Source: Oscillatoria nigro-viridis PCC 7112
Lineage (GTDB): Bacteria > Cyanobacteriota > Cyanobacteriia > Cyanobacteriales > Microcoleaceae
DNA: 64,000 nucleotides
Reading direction: 5' to 3'
Assembly: GCF_000317475.1 (NCBI RefSeq)
Contig: NC_019729.1
Location: forward strand, 3,734,501-3,798,500
The notes under the pieces: generated by a model
What the model was told of the DNA's origin: nothing
The model's database searches: none
Seen by the model: the letters and a program-made list of their open reading frames with translations, nothing else
Made by a program: the position numbers and the translations under genes
Shown: one piece after another, positions 35,861 through 45,094 of the stretch
How the letters are laid out: the number at the start of each line of letters is the position of its first letter
Numbering within the stretch: position 1 is the first letter of the stretch

Positions 35861-36183
35861 CTCAATATCGTCAATACGTTCAGACATTAATCACCCGTTA
35901 TGCCGAAGATGATGTTTCCGATGATGAAGTCGAAGTACAACTAATCTTAGACACAGAACGAGATCATTATCAGTGGATGAATGTCGGCTGGGAACACTTA
36001 ACCCGGATTTATCGAAGCATCATTCACATTGACATCAAAGATGGAAAAATCTGGCTCCAGCAAAATTTGACAGACCAAAATCCTGCCGAGGAATTAGTTG
36101 AAATGGGAGTACCGAGAGAGGATATTATTTTGGGATTGCAACCCCCATACAAACGGCCGTATACTGATTACGGTGTAGCGTAA
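35848..36183 (+). CDS. xisI: XisI family protein
   Basis: 111 aa, full length. It matches XisI: DKLAQYRQYVQTLITRYAED, LDTERDHYQWMNVGWEHLTR, IYRSIIHIDIKDGKIWLQQN and the conserved end LVEMGVPREDIILGLQPPYK. It is always paired with XisH and presumably forms a complex with it. No excisable element or xisF recombinase is visible here, so an excision-control role at this locus is unlikely. Confidence 0.93.
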   Translation: MDKLAQYRQYVQTLITRYAEDDVSDDEVEVQLILDTERDHYQWMNVGWEHLTRIYRSIIHIDIKDGKIWLQQNLTDQNPAEELVEMGVPREDIILGLQPPYKRPYTDYGVA

Positions 36184-36256
36184 AATGTCCAGCTAAAAAA
36201 ACAGAATACTCAGATACCCGACTTCGCCAAAGTTGTCGGGTATCTAATTCGCTCTA

Positions 36257-37561
36257 CTAAGCGTTAACGCATTTCAGCATCCGCCAAGTAGCCGCCGCGT
36301 CATTGCGCTTTGCAGAATCATTCGGATCAAACCATCGCCAATTTCGTTAACAGTGGCAGCAACAGAACAATAAGAAGACATTTGAGTAATAATAGAAGCA
36401 GCCCAATAATTCTGAATGTCTGAAAAAGTTTTAGACGGCTCTTTAGCAACTAAATTCGGCTGCATTCCCCGCGCCGACAAACCAAATTCCGCCGCTCGAC
36501 GGGGCACCGCCATCAATTCAGCGCGAGTGACGAGCTGCGTAGGTTTAAATGTTCCATCTTGATAGCCGCTAACTATCTTGTTGTCCCGCGCAAATAGAAT
36601 TTTTCCGACACTCCAGCGGGAAATATCAACGTCGCTATAGGGACGGATAGAAACATGACTAGGAAATGTGATATTAGCACCTTGTATTCATTTCAAGAAT
36701 TCCCAAACTAAAGATACCAATTGCTCTCTGGTAACAGCAAGTTGCGACCGCAAAGCATTATCTTGAGAAAACCGGGCTACAAACCCAAAGCCCACAGCTT
36801 CTTTAATTTCGGAAGCGTGGATATCATCGGTTGCTATCTCCGAATTGTAGAAAAGCGAGTATTGCCTACGGTATTGGTATTTCCTGCGGTATTGGCTGCG
36901 GTGTTGCCTGCGGTATTGGTATTGGTATTGGTATTGGTATTGGCTGCGGTGTTGGCTGCGGTATTGCTTCGGTATTGCCTCCGGTATTGCCTCCGGTATT
37001 GCCAATTTCTAGCGGTGCGGGTTGATTGGTAGTGAAATAAAAGTGACCTAATATTCGACCTTGATAAGCTCTTTTACTCAAGTGCCAAGCAGGATCGAGA
37101 GTGATTTTCATGAAGTCCTTAACATCGCCATTTGTGCGGCCGATAATCACCGATTTTCCTTGGTAATCTACCGGGGTTCCCATTAGTAGAACATTGCCAT
37201 CAACACTTTCCAAACTAAGGGTGTATTTTAATGCTAAATCGGTGCCGGCCATGCGAATTGAAAAGCCGTTGCTGTCTGTGGCGCGGCCACAAATACCGGT
37301 GAAATCAAAAGTAACTAATAAGGGATCGACTTTCACGGGATTAGAGCCGCTTTCGCTCCAGCACTTCCGCTTGTCAGATACTTGTTCTACAATTAGCAAT
37401 TGGTAGCCGCCGTAAGGGCGGGGTTGGGCGATGACAATTACTCGGTCTTGGTTAATTTCGGTTTCGTCAAAAGTAAATGCTTTAGCCGAACCGATCGCGC
37501 CCAGTGTTAAAATTGCTGAACCTGCCAGTGCGGCGAGTGTTCGTACAAGTGAATGTTTCAT
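36257..37561 (-). pseudogene. Decayed DUF3747-SLH cell-surface protein gene
   Basis: Read on the minus strand from the ATG at 37561: a signal peptide (LAALAGSAILTLGAIGSAKA), then an intact DUF3747 domain (YQLLIVEQ, CWSESGSNPV, FDFTGICGR, AYQGRILGHFY) and a PIPIPIPIPQATPQ linker. The frame then ends at TAG 36866-36868. In a second frame an SLH domain continues (IATDDIHASEIKEAVGFGF...LTREQLVSLVWEFLK-type). It stops at an in-frame TGA (36688-36690) and resumes (WSVGKILFARDNKIVSGYQD, TRAELMAVPRRAAEFG, FSDIQNYWAASIITQ). A third lesion shifts the end into ...NDAAATWRMLKCVNA, ending at 36257. Three breaks show a pseudogene, though the DUF3747 part could still be made as a 231-aa protein. Confidence 0.85.
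36870..37000. repeat. GGTATTG hexamer/12-mer tract at the frameshift
   Basis: Tandem GGTATT units and TGCGGTGTTGGC/TGCGGTATTG units encode the Pro-Ile linker on the minus strand. The reading frame of the DUF3747-SLH gene is lost just beyond this slippage-prone tract. Confidence 0.7.
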
Positions 37562-37927
37562 GATTTTTCCCTATTGGCTCCTTATGGTGATGAGACTTAT
37601 CTAGAATATAAAAAAGTCGTCCTCTTCCAACAACAAGATAGAATTTTACCATCTCTTGTTCCGGTGGTACCAAGTGCGATCGATCGCCGAGCGTCACCTT
37701 GGTTCGTAGTGAGAACCACAGTCCGAGCGAATTTTTATGAGGAGTTTAGTCCTCACTACAAACTTACAACCGTTATTTTACCGAGGAACTTGATAAGTTG
37801 CGCGGTCTTTAAATTGTATTTTCCGGGCGGGCGGGACGCCCACTCCACAAGAATTTGATGGGACTTGAGAGTAAAATTTAGATGCGCTTGGGCTGATTAC
37901 TTGCGGGAAACGATCGCACTATTGGGC
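37562..37927. other. Intergenic region with small inverted repeat
   Basis: Contains GTAGTGAGAACCACAG and GAGTTTAGTCCTCACTAC, an imperfect inverted repeat near 37707-37761 typical of cyanobacterial intergenic DNA, and CGGGCGGGCGGGACGCC. No gene or RNA is supported. Confidence 0.4.
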
Positions 37928-37962
37928 AAAAAAACGGTGCGTTACACTCTTGTTAACGCACC
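37928..37962 (-). terminator. Terminator of prs
   Basis: On the minus strand a perfect 9-bp stem GGTGCGTTA/TAACGCACC (arms 37954-37962 and 37936-37944) is followed, after one base, by seven T. Lies 34 bases after the prs stop. Confidence 0.85.
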
Positions 37963-37995
37963 CTAAAACAAACATTCAAAAAGTATCTTTCCTGT

Positions 37996-38988
37996 CTAGC
38001 GGAACATACTGCTAACAGAACTATCTTCGTGAATCCGCCAAATAGTTTCTCCGAGCAAATTCGCGACAGAAAGCACAGTCAACTGCTGAAAACGGTTCTC
38101 TTCAGGCACAGGAATTGTATTCGTAACAATTACCTCTTCCAAAATCCCGCTAGACAAACGCTCGATCGCCGGAGCGGAAAACACCGCATGAGTAGCACAA
38201 GCATAAACTTGCCTCGCACCCTCGCGGCGCAACAATCTCGCACCTTCAGAAATCGTGCCGGCAGTATCGATCATGTCGTCCACCAACACGGCCGTTTTGC
38301 CCTTGACATCACCGATGAGGTTCATCACTTCTGCCACGTTGTGAGCTTGACGGCGCTTGTCAATAATTGCCAGGGGAGCATCGCCAAGCTTTTTGGCAAA
38401 AGCTCTCGCCCTAGCGACTCCGCCAACATCCGGCGAAACCACAACAATATCCGTCAATTGCTTGCTCGCCAGATAATCCAAAAGCACCGGCGAACCGTAA
38501 ACGTGATCGAAAGGAATGTCAAAATAACCTTGAATCTGAGCCGAGTGCAAATCCATCGCCAAAATGCGACCTGCCCCAGCTTCCGTAATCAAATTAGCCA
38601 CTAATTTTGCAGTAATCGACTCTCTTCCGGCCGTTTTGCGGTCAGCCCTAGCATATCCGTAATAGGGAATGACAGCAGTAATTTGTCTGGCCGAAGCGCG
38701 GCGACAAGCATCGATCATAATTAACAATTCCATGAGGCGATCGTTTACCGGACAGCAAGTTGGCTGAATCAAGTAAACATCGCAACCCCGAATCGATTCT
38801 TGAATTTGAACGTAGAGTTCCCCATCAGCAAACCGCTTGCGAACCATCGGCCCCAAATCAATCCCCAGATAGCGAGCCACCTCTTGGGCGAGGGGAATAT
38901 TAGCAGAACCGGAGAACAGCCGCAGACGGTCATGAGCGGAAATTGGCGGCTCGGGAAGCGGAAGCGGTAAAGTAGCAGAACGGATCAC
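37996..38988 (-). CDS. prs: Ribose-phosphate pyrophosphokinase
   Basis: 330 aa, full length. Key motifs are FSGSANIPLAQEVARYLG, RFADGELYVQIQESIRG, YYGYARADRK (ATP site), DLHSAQIQGYFDIPFDH, VVSPDVGGVARARAFAKKL and the PRPP loop VLVDDMIDTAGTI. It makes PRPP from ribose 5-phosphate and ATP for purine, pyrimidine, His, Trp and NAD synthesis. It has the short N-terminal extension common in cyanobacteria. It is monocistronic, with its own terminator. Confidence 0.97.
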   Translation of the reverse strand: MIRSATLPLPLPEPPISAHDRLRLFSGSANIPLAQEVARYLGIDLGPMVRKRFADGELYVQIQESIRGCDVYLIQPTCCPVNDRLMELLIMIDACRRASARQITAVIPYYGYARADRKTAGRESITAKLVANLITEAGAGRILAMDLHSAQIQGYFDIPFDHVYGSPVLLDYLASKQLTDIVVVSPDVGGVARARAFAKKLGDAPLAIIDKRRQAHNVAEVMNLIGDVKGKTAVLVDDMIDTAGTISEGARLLRREGARQVYACATHAVFSAPAIERLSSGILEEVIVTNTIPVPEENRFQQLTVLSVANLLGETIWRIHEDSSVSSMFR

Positions 38989-39288
38989 AGCAGGCCTCTT
39001 GCAGGACGTTTATTCCATCGCTATCTTACCATCTGAAACTAGAAATATTCAGCCAATTTTTTAATAGATTTAACATTCGGGGCAACCACAAGTGTTAAGG
39101 AGCATCTCAATGAAAGCAGCCCTCCGCTAGAAATTGGAGTTTTGAGGCAGGAGGTACTCTTGCTGCGAGGAAAGAGTCAGAAGGAAGGAGCCAGAAGAAG
39201 TATTTTTACACATATGAGATGCTTCCAGTGTTAAGTTAGGCGAATTGAATAGGACTTGCAGAAATATGTCCGAGAAACCCACTTTCTA
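38989..39288. other. Intergenic region upstream of prs
   Basis: About 300 bases. An inverted pair GGAGCATCTCA (near 39098-39108) and TGAGATGCTTCC (near 39217-39228) is bordered by direct AGTGTTAAG words. No gene is seen; it may be an old mobile-element footprint. Confidence 0.4.
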
Positions 39289-39613
39289 GCCCACTTTCGG
39301 CACCTTCAACGGTCACGATCGGTTTTTACTTATTTTTATCCACCAATAAAACTATAAATTCTACTATAATACCGTATATTAACGGATCAATTACTTTTTA
39401 AAGGCATAATTTATTACTTTCAAGCCCACTTTCGGCACCTTCAACGGTCGCAATCGGTTTTTACTTATTTTTATCCATAAATAAAACTATCAATTATACT
39501 ATAATACCGTAGATGAACGGGAAAAAAAATTTTAAAGGCATAATTTATTACTTTAAAGATAGAGTGGTATGCGTAATTATGCTGTGTGACACCCCAGGGT
39601 GCGGAATGTGGGC
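39289..39613. mobile_element. MITE copy 1 with internal 135-bp tandem duplication
   Basis: The left end GCCCACTTTCGGCACC (39289-39304) and right end GGGTGCGGAATGTGGGC (39597-39613) are near-inverted repeats. The first 135 bases occur twice in tandem (starts at 39289 and 39424), each with TTTTTACTTATTTTTATCC, TATAATACCGTA and AAAGGCATAATTTATTACTT. The same element, as a single unit and inverted, is at 45095-45283. It has no coding capacity. Confidence 0.8.
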
Positions 39614-39685
39614 TCTAGCTAACTCTATACAGTCAGAAGTACGATCGCACTTGTGCCCCTGCGTCTAAAAGTTCTGGCGTGAGTC

Positions 39686-39724
39686 AATTTGGGGCCGAGG
39701 CTGGAAGTGCAGCCACCCCAAATT
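39686..39724 (+). ncRNA. Candidate structured RNA / long hairpin upstream of the YqeY-like gene
   Basis: AATTTGGGG (39686-39694) pairs with CCCCAAATT (39716-39724), and inside it GGCTG (39699-39703) pairs with CAGCC (39710-39714), giving a two-part hairpin with a small asymmetric internal bulge. It is GC-richer than the surroundings and is followed by GAAAGCCGAAGGCATCC. About 140 bases before the YqeY-like start. It could be a small RNA, a leader element or part of an old repeat. Confidence 0.35.
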
Positions 39725-39866
39725 CAGTCGAAAGCCGAAGGCATCCGGGTTCAATGCGATAAAAATGCCACCAACAGGCAATAAACTTGAAAAATACTGT
39801 AAAAAAAGTTAAGAATCGGAAGCATACTCCAGATTTTTGATATTGGGCAAAGCAAGGTAGAAATCG

Positions 39867-40325
39867 ATGAGCTTAAGAGAACGCATTGACGCAGAAATCA
39901 AAGCAGCCATGAAGTCCAAGGACAAAGTTCGCTTGGAAACAGTTCGCGGCATCAAGAAATTTATTCTCGAAAAAGAAGTCAGCCTCCGTCCTTCCGGCCA
40001 AGATACGCTGACAGAAGCTCAAGAAATGGAAATTTTGATGCAAATAGCCAAACAGCGCCGGGATTCGATCGAACAATACCGCAAAGGCGGCCGCCAAGAT
40101 TTAGTGGCACAAGAGGAGGCGGAGTTAGCAATTGTTGAAGAGTATTTGCCACCCCAGATGTCAGACGAAGAGGTGAGTCAAGTCGTTGACGAAGTGATTG
40201 CCTCGGTTGGCGCTACTTCTGCAAAAGATATGGGCAAGGTGATGGGCAAGGCAATGCAGCAGCTTAAGGGCAAAGCAGACGGTAACAGAATTCAAGACAT
40301 GGTGAAAGCAAAGCTTAGTCAGTAG
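39867..40325 (+). CDS. yqeY: GatB/YqeY domain protein
   Basis: 152 aa, full YqeY length: SLRERIDAEIKAAMKSKDK, RLETVRGIKKFILEKEV, QRRDSIEQYRKGGRQDL, EYLPPQMSDEEV and KDMGKVMGKAMQQLKGKADG. It shares the helical tail domain of GatB, which contacts tRNA in amidotransferases. The role of the free-standing protein is not settled. No frameshift or unusual feature. Confidence 0.92.
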   Translation: MSLRERIDAEIKAAMKSKDKVRLETVRGIKKFILEKEVSLRPSGQDTLTEAQEMEILMQIAKQRRDSIEQYRKGGRQDLVAQEEAELAIVEEYLPPQMSDEEVSQVVDEVIASVGATSAKDMGKVMGKAMQQLKGKADGNRIQDMVKAKLSQ

Positions 40326-40714
40326 TCAGTCGTCAGTTGTCAGTTTTCAGTAGACATCTCCCATAAATAATCTCAAACTTTATAGAGATGTATGGCTTAG
40401 GCCGGGGGGCGACAATTTATTAGGGCTAAGGCCAAAAAACCCGGTTTCTACGAAAAATAGTGCATTTCTCCCTTGAGATATTGACGCAGAAACCGGGTTT
40501 TCGATCGGATCTGCAGGTGGCAACCTGTGTATTTTCGTGAAAAAACCCGGTTTCTGACCATCCTTGCGTCCAAGAATGTCAAAAAAATGTAAAATACTAA
40601 CTTTGGTCGGGACTGGGGACTACAGAGAGTGAAGTATGCTCAAGAGCATTAAAGACCTAGCATTACTAAGTCTGTGAGCGATCGTCTATTTTTTAACAGT
40701 TTCTACTTAAACTT
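40326..40714. repeat. Intergenic AAACCCGGTTTCT repeats
   Basis: 389 bases with CAGTCGTCAGTTGTCAG-type tandem words at the start and three copies of AAACCCGGTTTCT (40437-40449, 40543-40555, and inverted at 40488-40500), which can form alternative hairpins. GCAGGTGGCAACCTGT at 40513-40528 is a small hairpin. It is a known style of cyanobacterial dispersed repeat; no gene. Confidence 0.6.
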
Positions 40715-42433
40715 ATGCAGCCACCTATTGCTATTGGAACTCTCCTACAAAACCGCTACCGCTTGGTGAGTATTTTAGGTCAAGGAGGATTTGGCCGGAC
40801 TTATTTAGTAGAAGATTTGGGACGGTTTCAAGAACGCTGCGCCCTGAAGGAATTGATTCCGGTGCAAAGCGGGCCTTACGTTTTGGAAAAATCGAAGGAA
40901 TTGTTTCAAAGAGAGGCGGCAATACTTTACCAAATTGGGCACCCACAAATTCCCCAGTTTCGAGCAATATTTGAAGAGAACCAGCGTTTGTTTTTAGTGC
41001 AGGATTACGTGGAAGGGATGACTTACCGCGAACTGTTGCTCGATCGAACTTCAAATGGTCGCACCTTCACCGAAGCCGAAGTCTTGGTATTTATCCGGCA
41101 AATGCTGCCGGTACTGGCTCACATCCACGCCCGCGGCATCATCCACCGCGACATCTCCCCAGAAAATATCATCCGCAGGGAAAACGACCAACTGCCGGTG
41201 CTGATTGACTTTGGAGTGGTGAAGGAACTCGCCACCAAAGTCCAGTCTCCCGAAGGAACAGCCCACGCGACAACTGTCGGTAAAATCGGCTACGCGCCGA
41301 TGGAACAGTTGCAAAGCGGGCGGGCAACAGCCAGCAGCGACCTCTACGCTTTAGCTGTAACGGCGATCGTCCTGCTGACGGGCAAAGAACCGCAGGAATT
41401 GCTCGATCGAACAACGCTGCAGTGGAATTGGCAGCAGCAAGTGCAGGTGAGCACGGGTTTGGCTTTGGTGCTCAATCGGATGTTGAGCCGGTCTCCAGGC
41501 GATCGATATCAATCTGTCAGCGAAGTCGCCCAAGCACTCGACGCCCAAACTAATCCTAAACCTAGCCCGCCAACTGTACCCCCCGCGCCCGCAGTGGTGC
41601 AGACAAACCCTTCGCTAATAGCAACGGTGGCCGTGGGCAGGCCGCCAGAACCCGCCGCCCAGAGTTCCCACCCGCCAAACCAGCCAGACCCGTTAATTGA
41701 GCCTGCTGGCGACACTTTTTGGGACAATCCCATTGCTGCGATCGGACTGCTGACGGGCTTAGTAATCTTGACAGGCTTCGGTTCCTGGGCCTTAGTAGGC
41801 TCATTTCTCAACAATTCGCGCCCCAAACCCACTCCGACACCGCCAGCACTTACAAGTCCGACGCCGACACTAACTCCGATACCAAACCCACTACCTTTGC
41901 CAACCCCAACCCCGCAACCTTTGCCAACCCCAACCCCGCAACCTTTGCCAACCCCAAGCCCAGAACCTTTGCCAGAACCAAGCCCAGCACCTTTGCCAGA
42001 ACCAAGCCCAGAACCTGTGCCAGAACCAAGCCCAGAACCTGTGCCAGAACCAAGCCCAGCACCTTTGCCGGAACCAAGCCCAGAACCTTTGCCGGAACCA
42101 AGCCCAGCGCCAACTCCGACACCCAAACCGACGCCCGCGCCGACTCCGACACCCAAACCGACGCCCGCACCAACTCCCGCGCCCAAACCGACACCCAAAC
42201 CGACGCCCGCACCAACTCCCGCACCCAAACCGACACCCAAACCGACGCCCGCGCCAACTCCCGCACCTTCGCCGGAACCTGCGCCAACTCCCGCACCTTC
42301 GCCGGAACCTGCGCCAACTCCCGCACCTTCGCCGGAACCTGCGCCAACTCCCGCACCTTCGCCGGAACCCGCGCCAACTCCCGCACCTTCGCCGGAACCC
42401 GCGCCAACTCCCGCACCTTCGCCGCAACTCTAA
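40715..42433 (+). CDS. Membrane Ser/Thr protein kinase with proline-rich C-terminal tail
   Basis: 572 aa. The kinase domain (15-275) has [40 protein letters not shown] and YAPMEQLQ. The catalytic-loop Lys is replaced (HRDIS-PEN rather than HRDIK-PEN), common in this cyanobacterial family. A linker leads to one membrane helix (about 347-372, [20 protein letters not shown]). The outside part is a roughly 190-residue Pro-rich tail of [21 protein letters not shown] and [10 protein letters not shown] repeats with no globular sensor domain. This may reach into or across the cell wall. Its substrates are unknown; the FHA-PBP is a conceivable one. Confidence 0.9.
   Translation: MQPPIAIGTLLQNRYRLVSILGQGGFGRTYLVEDLGRFQERCALKELIPVQSGPYVLEKSKELFQREAAILYQIGHPQIPQFRAIFEENQRLFLVQDYVEGMTYRELLLDRTSNGRTFTEAEVLVFIRQMLPVLAHIHARGIIHRDISPENIIRRENDQLPVLIDFGVVKELATKVQSPEGTAHATTVGKIGYAPMEQLQSGRATASSDLYALAVTAIVLLTGKEPQELLDRTTLQWNWQQQVQVSTGLALVLNRMLSRSPGDRYQSVSEVAQALDAQTNPKPSPPTVPPAPAVVQTNPSLIATVAVGRPPEPAAQSSHPPNQPDPLIEPAGDTFWDNPIAAIGLLTGLVILTGFGSWALVGSFLNNSRPKPTPTPPALTSPTPTLTPIPNPLPLPTPTPQPLPTPTPQPLPTPSPEPLPEPSPAPLPEPSPEPVPEPSPEPVPEPSPAPLPEPSPEPLPEPSPAPTPTPKPTPAPTPTPKPTPAPTPAPKPTPKPTPAPTPAPKPTPKPTPAPTPAPSPEPAPTPAPSPEPAPTPAPSPEPAPTPAPSPEPAPTPAPSPEPAPTPAPSPQL
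41880..42430 (+). repeat. Tandem repeats coding the Pro-rich kinase tail
   Basis: At least three unit families (CCTTTGCCAGAACCAAGC, ACACCCAAACCGACGCCC and an 18- to 27-base CCTTCGCCGGAACCTGCG unit repeated six times near the end) encode the tail. The near identity of the last units indicates recent expansion. Confidence 0.85.
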
Positions 42434-42493
42434 ACTTCTGGCAAAATTCCCCTAGACTGAGGTTGAGGCCAATTAATTGTTAGCTATTTGCCC

Positions 42494-43201
42494 ATGAACT
42501 CGCTGCTAATTGCTGGAACTGATACCGACGCGGGCAAAACTGTTTTGACCAGCGCTCTGGCTGCTTATTGGCAAATGTATTTTCCCGATCGCAGTTTGGG
42601 AATTATGAAACTCTTGCAAACGGGAACGGGCGATCGCGAACTCTACACCCGTTTGTTTCCCCTCGACCAATCCCCCGAAGAACTCAATCCGCTGCACTTT
42701 GATGCGCCTCTAGCACCGCCGATTGCTGCGGAACGGGAGGGGAGACACATCGAACTAGAAAAGGTCTGGACGGCGTGGCAAAGCCTCTCTGAGCGCAAGG
42801 ATTTTGTGTTGGTGGAAGCTTTGGGAGGACTCGGTTCGCCTGTAACGTGGGAACTGACTGTGGCCGATCTTGCCAGGGATTGGCGGCTGAGGGGGGTTTT
42901 GGTGGTACCTGTGAGGTTGGGGGCGATCGGGCAAGCTGTGGCGAATGTTGCTCTCGCCAGAGACACTGGTTTTAAGCTCAGAGGAATTGTGCTCAATTGC
43001 GTTAAAGCTTATTCTGAACAAGAAATTGCCGAACTGGCACCCGTTGATTTGATCCAGTCGCTGACTCAAATACCTGTGTTGGGTATTTTGCCGCATTTAG
43101 ATGACCCGACTGACCTTGCTAAATTAGCTAAAGTTGCTTCAGATTTAGATTTAGAGCGGTTACTGCCAGGGGTTAATTTAGTTCCTCAGACTTCTAAATA
43201 A
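42494..43201 (+). CDS. bioD: Dethiobiotin synthetase
   Basis: 235 aa from the ATG at 42494 (an in-frame TTG at 42488 precedes it). The P-loop is AGTDTDAGKTVLTSALAAYW; KLLQTG carries the substrate Lys; VLVEALGGLGSPV and VLVVPVRLGAIGQAVAN follow. BioD carboxylates 7,8-diaminopelargonate to dethiobiotin with ATP. No other biotin gene is nearby, the usual scattered arrangement in cyanobacteria. Confidence 0.93.
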   Translation: MNSLLIAGTDTDAGKTVLTSALAAYWQMYFPDRSLGIMKLLQTGTGDRELYTRLFPLDQSPEELNPLHFDAPLAPPIAAEREGRHIELEKVWTAWQSLSERKDFVLVEALGGLGSPVTWELTVADLARDWRLRGVLVVPVRLGAIGQAVANVALARDTGFKLRGIVLNCVKAYSEQEIAELAPVDLIQSLTQIPVLGILPHLDDPTDLAKLAKVASDLDLERLLPGVNLVPQTSK

Positions 43202-43350
43202 TCCTATTCTAAACACCTCTCTTTCTCATTCTGCTCTTCCTCTGCGTACTCTGCGCCCTCTGCGGTTCATTAAAAAAAATCTCCTGCACAACTCAGATAG
43301 GATTGAAGAAGATTTTCTTTTAACCGCAGAGAGCGCAGAGAGCGCAGAGA
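43202..43350. repeat. Inverted CTCTGCGG-type repeat
   Basis: TACTCTGCGCCCTCTGCGGTT at 43247-43267 and its inverted relative AACCGCAGAGAGCGCAGAG at 43322-43340 can pair. Single copies of this family occur near 14060, 24775 and 25640. No function is known to me. Confidence 0.65.
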
Positions 43351-43456
43351 AAGATCGGAGAGAGTTTCACAACTGATTCTGGGTTGCTATAATTAGTGAT
43401 TACCATTTATTAAGTAATTAAATTTCAAACCTAATCAAAAAAAAGGAGAATAAAAC

Positions 43457-44671
43457 ATGGTTTCTACTTTACCGAATTTAACCTCTGTCGATTTATCTCA
43501 ATTGCGGCTGGAGATTAGAAATTTGCAGCCTCAGCTAGTCGAATGGCGTCGCCTTTTGCACCAAAAGCCGGAGTTGAGTTTTGATGAAAATTTAACGGCG
43601 CAGTTTGTCTCGCAAAAGTTGCAGGAATGGGGCATAGAGCATCAAACTAATATTGCTCAAACTGGTATTGTCGCCACTATAGACAGCGGCAAACCGGGGC
43701 GGGTTTTGGCAATTCGCGCGGATATGGATGCTTTGCCTATTCAAGAAGAAAATGAGGTGGATTATCGATCGCAGCATGATGGAATTATGCACGCTTGCGG
43801 CCACGACGGTCACACTGCGATCGCCCTCGGTACTGTCTGTTATCTGGCCAAGCACAAACACAGCTTTTCAGGTAAAGTAAAATTTATCTTTCAGCCCGCC
43901 GAAGAAGGGCCAGGAGGGGCAAAACCGATGATTGAAGCGGGAGTTTTGAAGAATCCTGATGTTGATGCGATCGTCGGCTTGCATTTGTGGAACAATCTAC
44001 CTTTGGGCACTGTAGGCGTCCGCAGCGGCGCCCTGATGGCTGCTGTCGAAGTTTTTGACTGCACGATTTTTGGCAAAGGTGGACACGGCGCAATGCCACA
44101 TCAGACTGTGGACTCGATCGTAGTTACAGCCCAAATTGTCAGCGCTTTGCAGGCAATTGTCGCGCGGAACATTGACCCGATCGACTCAGCGGTAGTAACT
44201 GTCGGCCAATTCCACGCAGGCCACACCCACAACGTCATTGCCGATACCGCTCAAATCGGTGGCACGGTGCGCTATTTCAATCCAGCATATCGAGGTTATT
44301 TTGACAAGCGAATCGAGCAAGTAATTGCCGGAATTTGTCAGAGTCACGGGGCCGATTACCAATTAGATTATTGTTCGCTTTACCCGCCAGTTATTAATGA
44401 TTCAAGAATAGCTGAATTGGTGCGCGGCGTGGCAGAATCAATTGTCGAAACTCCTGCAGGCATCGTTCCCGAATGTCAAACAATGGGCGGCGAGGATATG
44501 TCGTTCTTTTTGCAAGAAGTTCCCGGTTGTTATTTCTTTTTGGGTTCAGCAAATCCAGAGAAAAACTTGGCTTACCCGCACCATCACCCGCGTTTTGACT
44601 TTGATGAAGCTGCGCTGGGGATGGGTGTAGAAATGTTTGTGCGGTGTGTGGAAAATTTTTGTGCGATGTAA
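43457..44671 (+). CDS. M20 family metal-dependent amidohydrolase
   Basis: 404 aa with a GGAG ribosome binding site at 43444-43447. Motifs of the hippurate/N-acyl-amino-acid hydrolase branch: WRRLLHQKPELSFDE, AIRADMDALPIQEEN, MHACGHDGHTAIALG (metal ligands), FIFQPAEEGPGGAKPMIEAG, VGLHLWNN, GKGGHGAMPHQTVD and MGGEDMSFFLQEVPG. It hydrolyses an N-acyl or amide bond; the true substrate (N-acetyl amino acid, an indole-acetyl conjugate or another) cannot be assigned. No operon partner. Confidence 0.92.
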   Translation: MVSTLPNLTSVDLSQLRLEIRNLQPQLVEWRRLLHQKPELSFDENLTAQFVSQKLQEWGIEHQTNIAQTGIVATIDSGKPGRVLAIRADMDALPIQEENEVDYRSQHDGIMHACGHDGHTAIALGTVCYLAKHKHSFSGKVKFIFQPAEEGPGGAKPMIEAGVLKNPDVDAIVGLHLWNNLPLGTVGVRSGALMAAVEVFDCTIFGKGGHGAMPHQTVDSIVVTAQIVSALQAIVARNIDPIDSAVVTVGQFHAGHTHNVIADTAQIGGTVRYFNPAYRGYFDKRIEQVIAGICQSHGADYQLDYCSLYPPVINDSRIAELVRGVAESIVETPAGIVPECQTMGGEDMSFFLQEVPGCYFFLGSANPEKNLAYPHHHPRFDFDEAALGMGVEMFVRCVENFCAM

Positions 44672-44684
44672 ATTAGGCTTTCAG

Positions 44685-45094
44685 CCCACATTCCGCACCC
44701 CCAACTGGCACACACCGAGCGATCGGGCGAAAGGGTGGATCGTCCGACAGCAAGCGTGAGTAAAAACACCCAAAATTGCTGGCAACTAAGCATCAGTAAG
44801 TTGTCCATTTTTGAAAATAGAATATCGGGCATTGGTTCAATCTTCTGAATTTGTTAATCATATCATGTTCGAGCGAGTGACCGCGATTAAACGGGCGGTC
44901 ACTCCCTCGCACATGATATGACCTAAAGTATCAACCAACAAACACAAACCCATTACCAAAGTTAAAGCTTCGATTCTTTCGGGGGACTTCAGAAACACGA
45001 TCTCTGTAAAAAATAGTGGGTCTTTTAGGAAAGCAAATCCTCTCTCCGCTGACTGCTGTTCCTTATATTTGGCAATCATTTCATCAGGTTTTAA
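44685..45094 (-). mobile_element. Remnant of a transposon with the MITE-type end
   Basis: CCCACATTCCGCACCC at 44685-44700 (followed by CCAACTGGCACA) matches over about 30 bases the right end of the MITE at 45.1 kb read inverted. A truncated transposase follows at 44922-45091. Between them a hairpin with roughly 27-base imperfect arms (TCATATCATG at 44858-44867 with CATGATATGA at 44912-44921) interrupts the remnant. Confidence 0.6.
44922..45091 (-). pseudogene. IS1634-like transposase fragment
   Basis: On the minus strand the frame reads LKPDEMIAKYKEQQSAERGF, then AFLKDPLFFTEIVFLKSPER and IEALTLVMGLCLLVDTLG. This is the conserved C-terminal region of IS1634/IS4-superfamily transposases, including the Glu of the catalytic triad in the QQSAERGF context. 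The N-terminus is missing at the MITE border and the C-terminus is lost at the 44858-44921 hairpin. Not functional. Confidence 0.8.

Noticed and set aside
35438..36183. XisHI as evidence of an excisable fdxN-type element
   Set aside because: No xisF-like recombinase or split gene is visible in the window; the pair is common outside such elements.
41509..42483. Long Gly/Val-, Arg/Trp- and Thr/Asn-rich frames over the kinase tail
   Set aside because: Alternative frames of the Pro-repeat DNA; repetitive composition with no independent support.
44584..44832. 82-aa minus-strand frame over the M20 3' end
   Set aside because: It reads through the transposon end and antisense of the amidohydrolase; no family, probably not coding.
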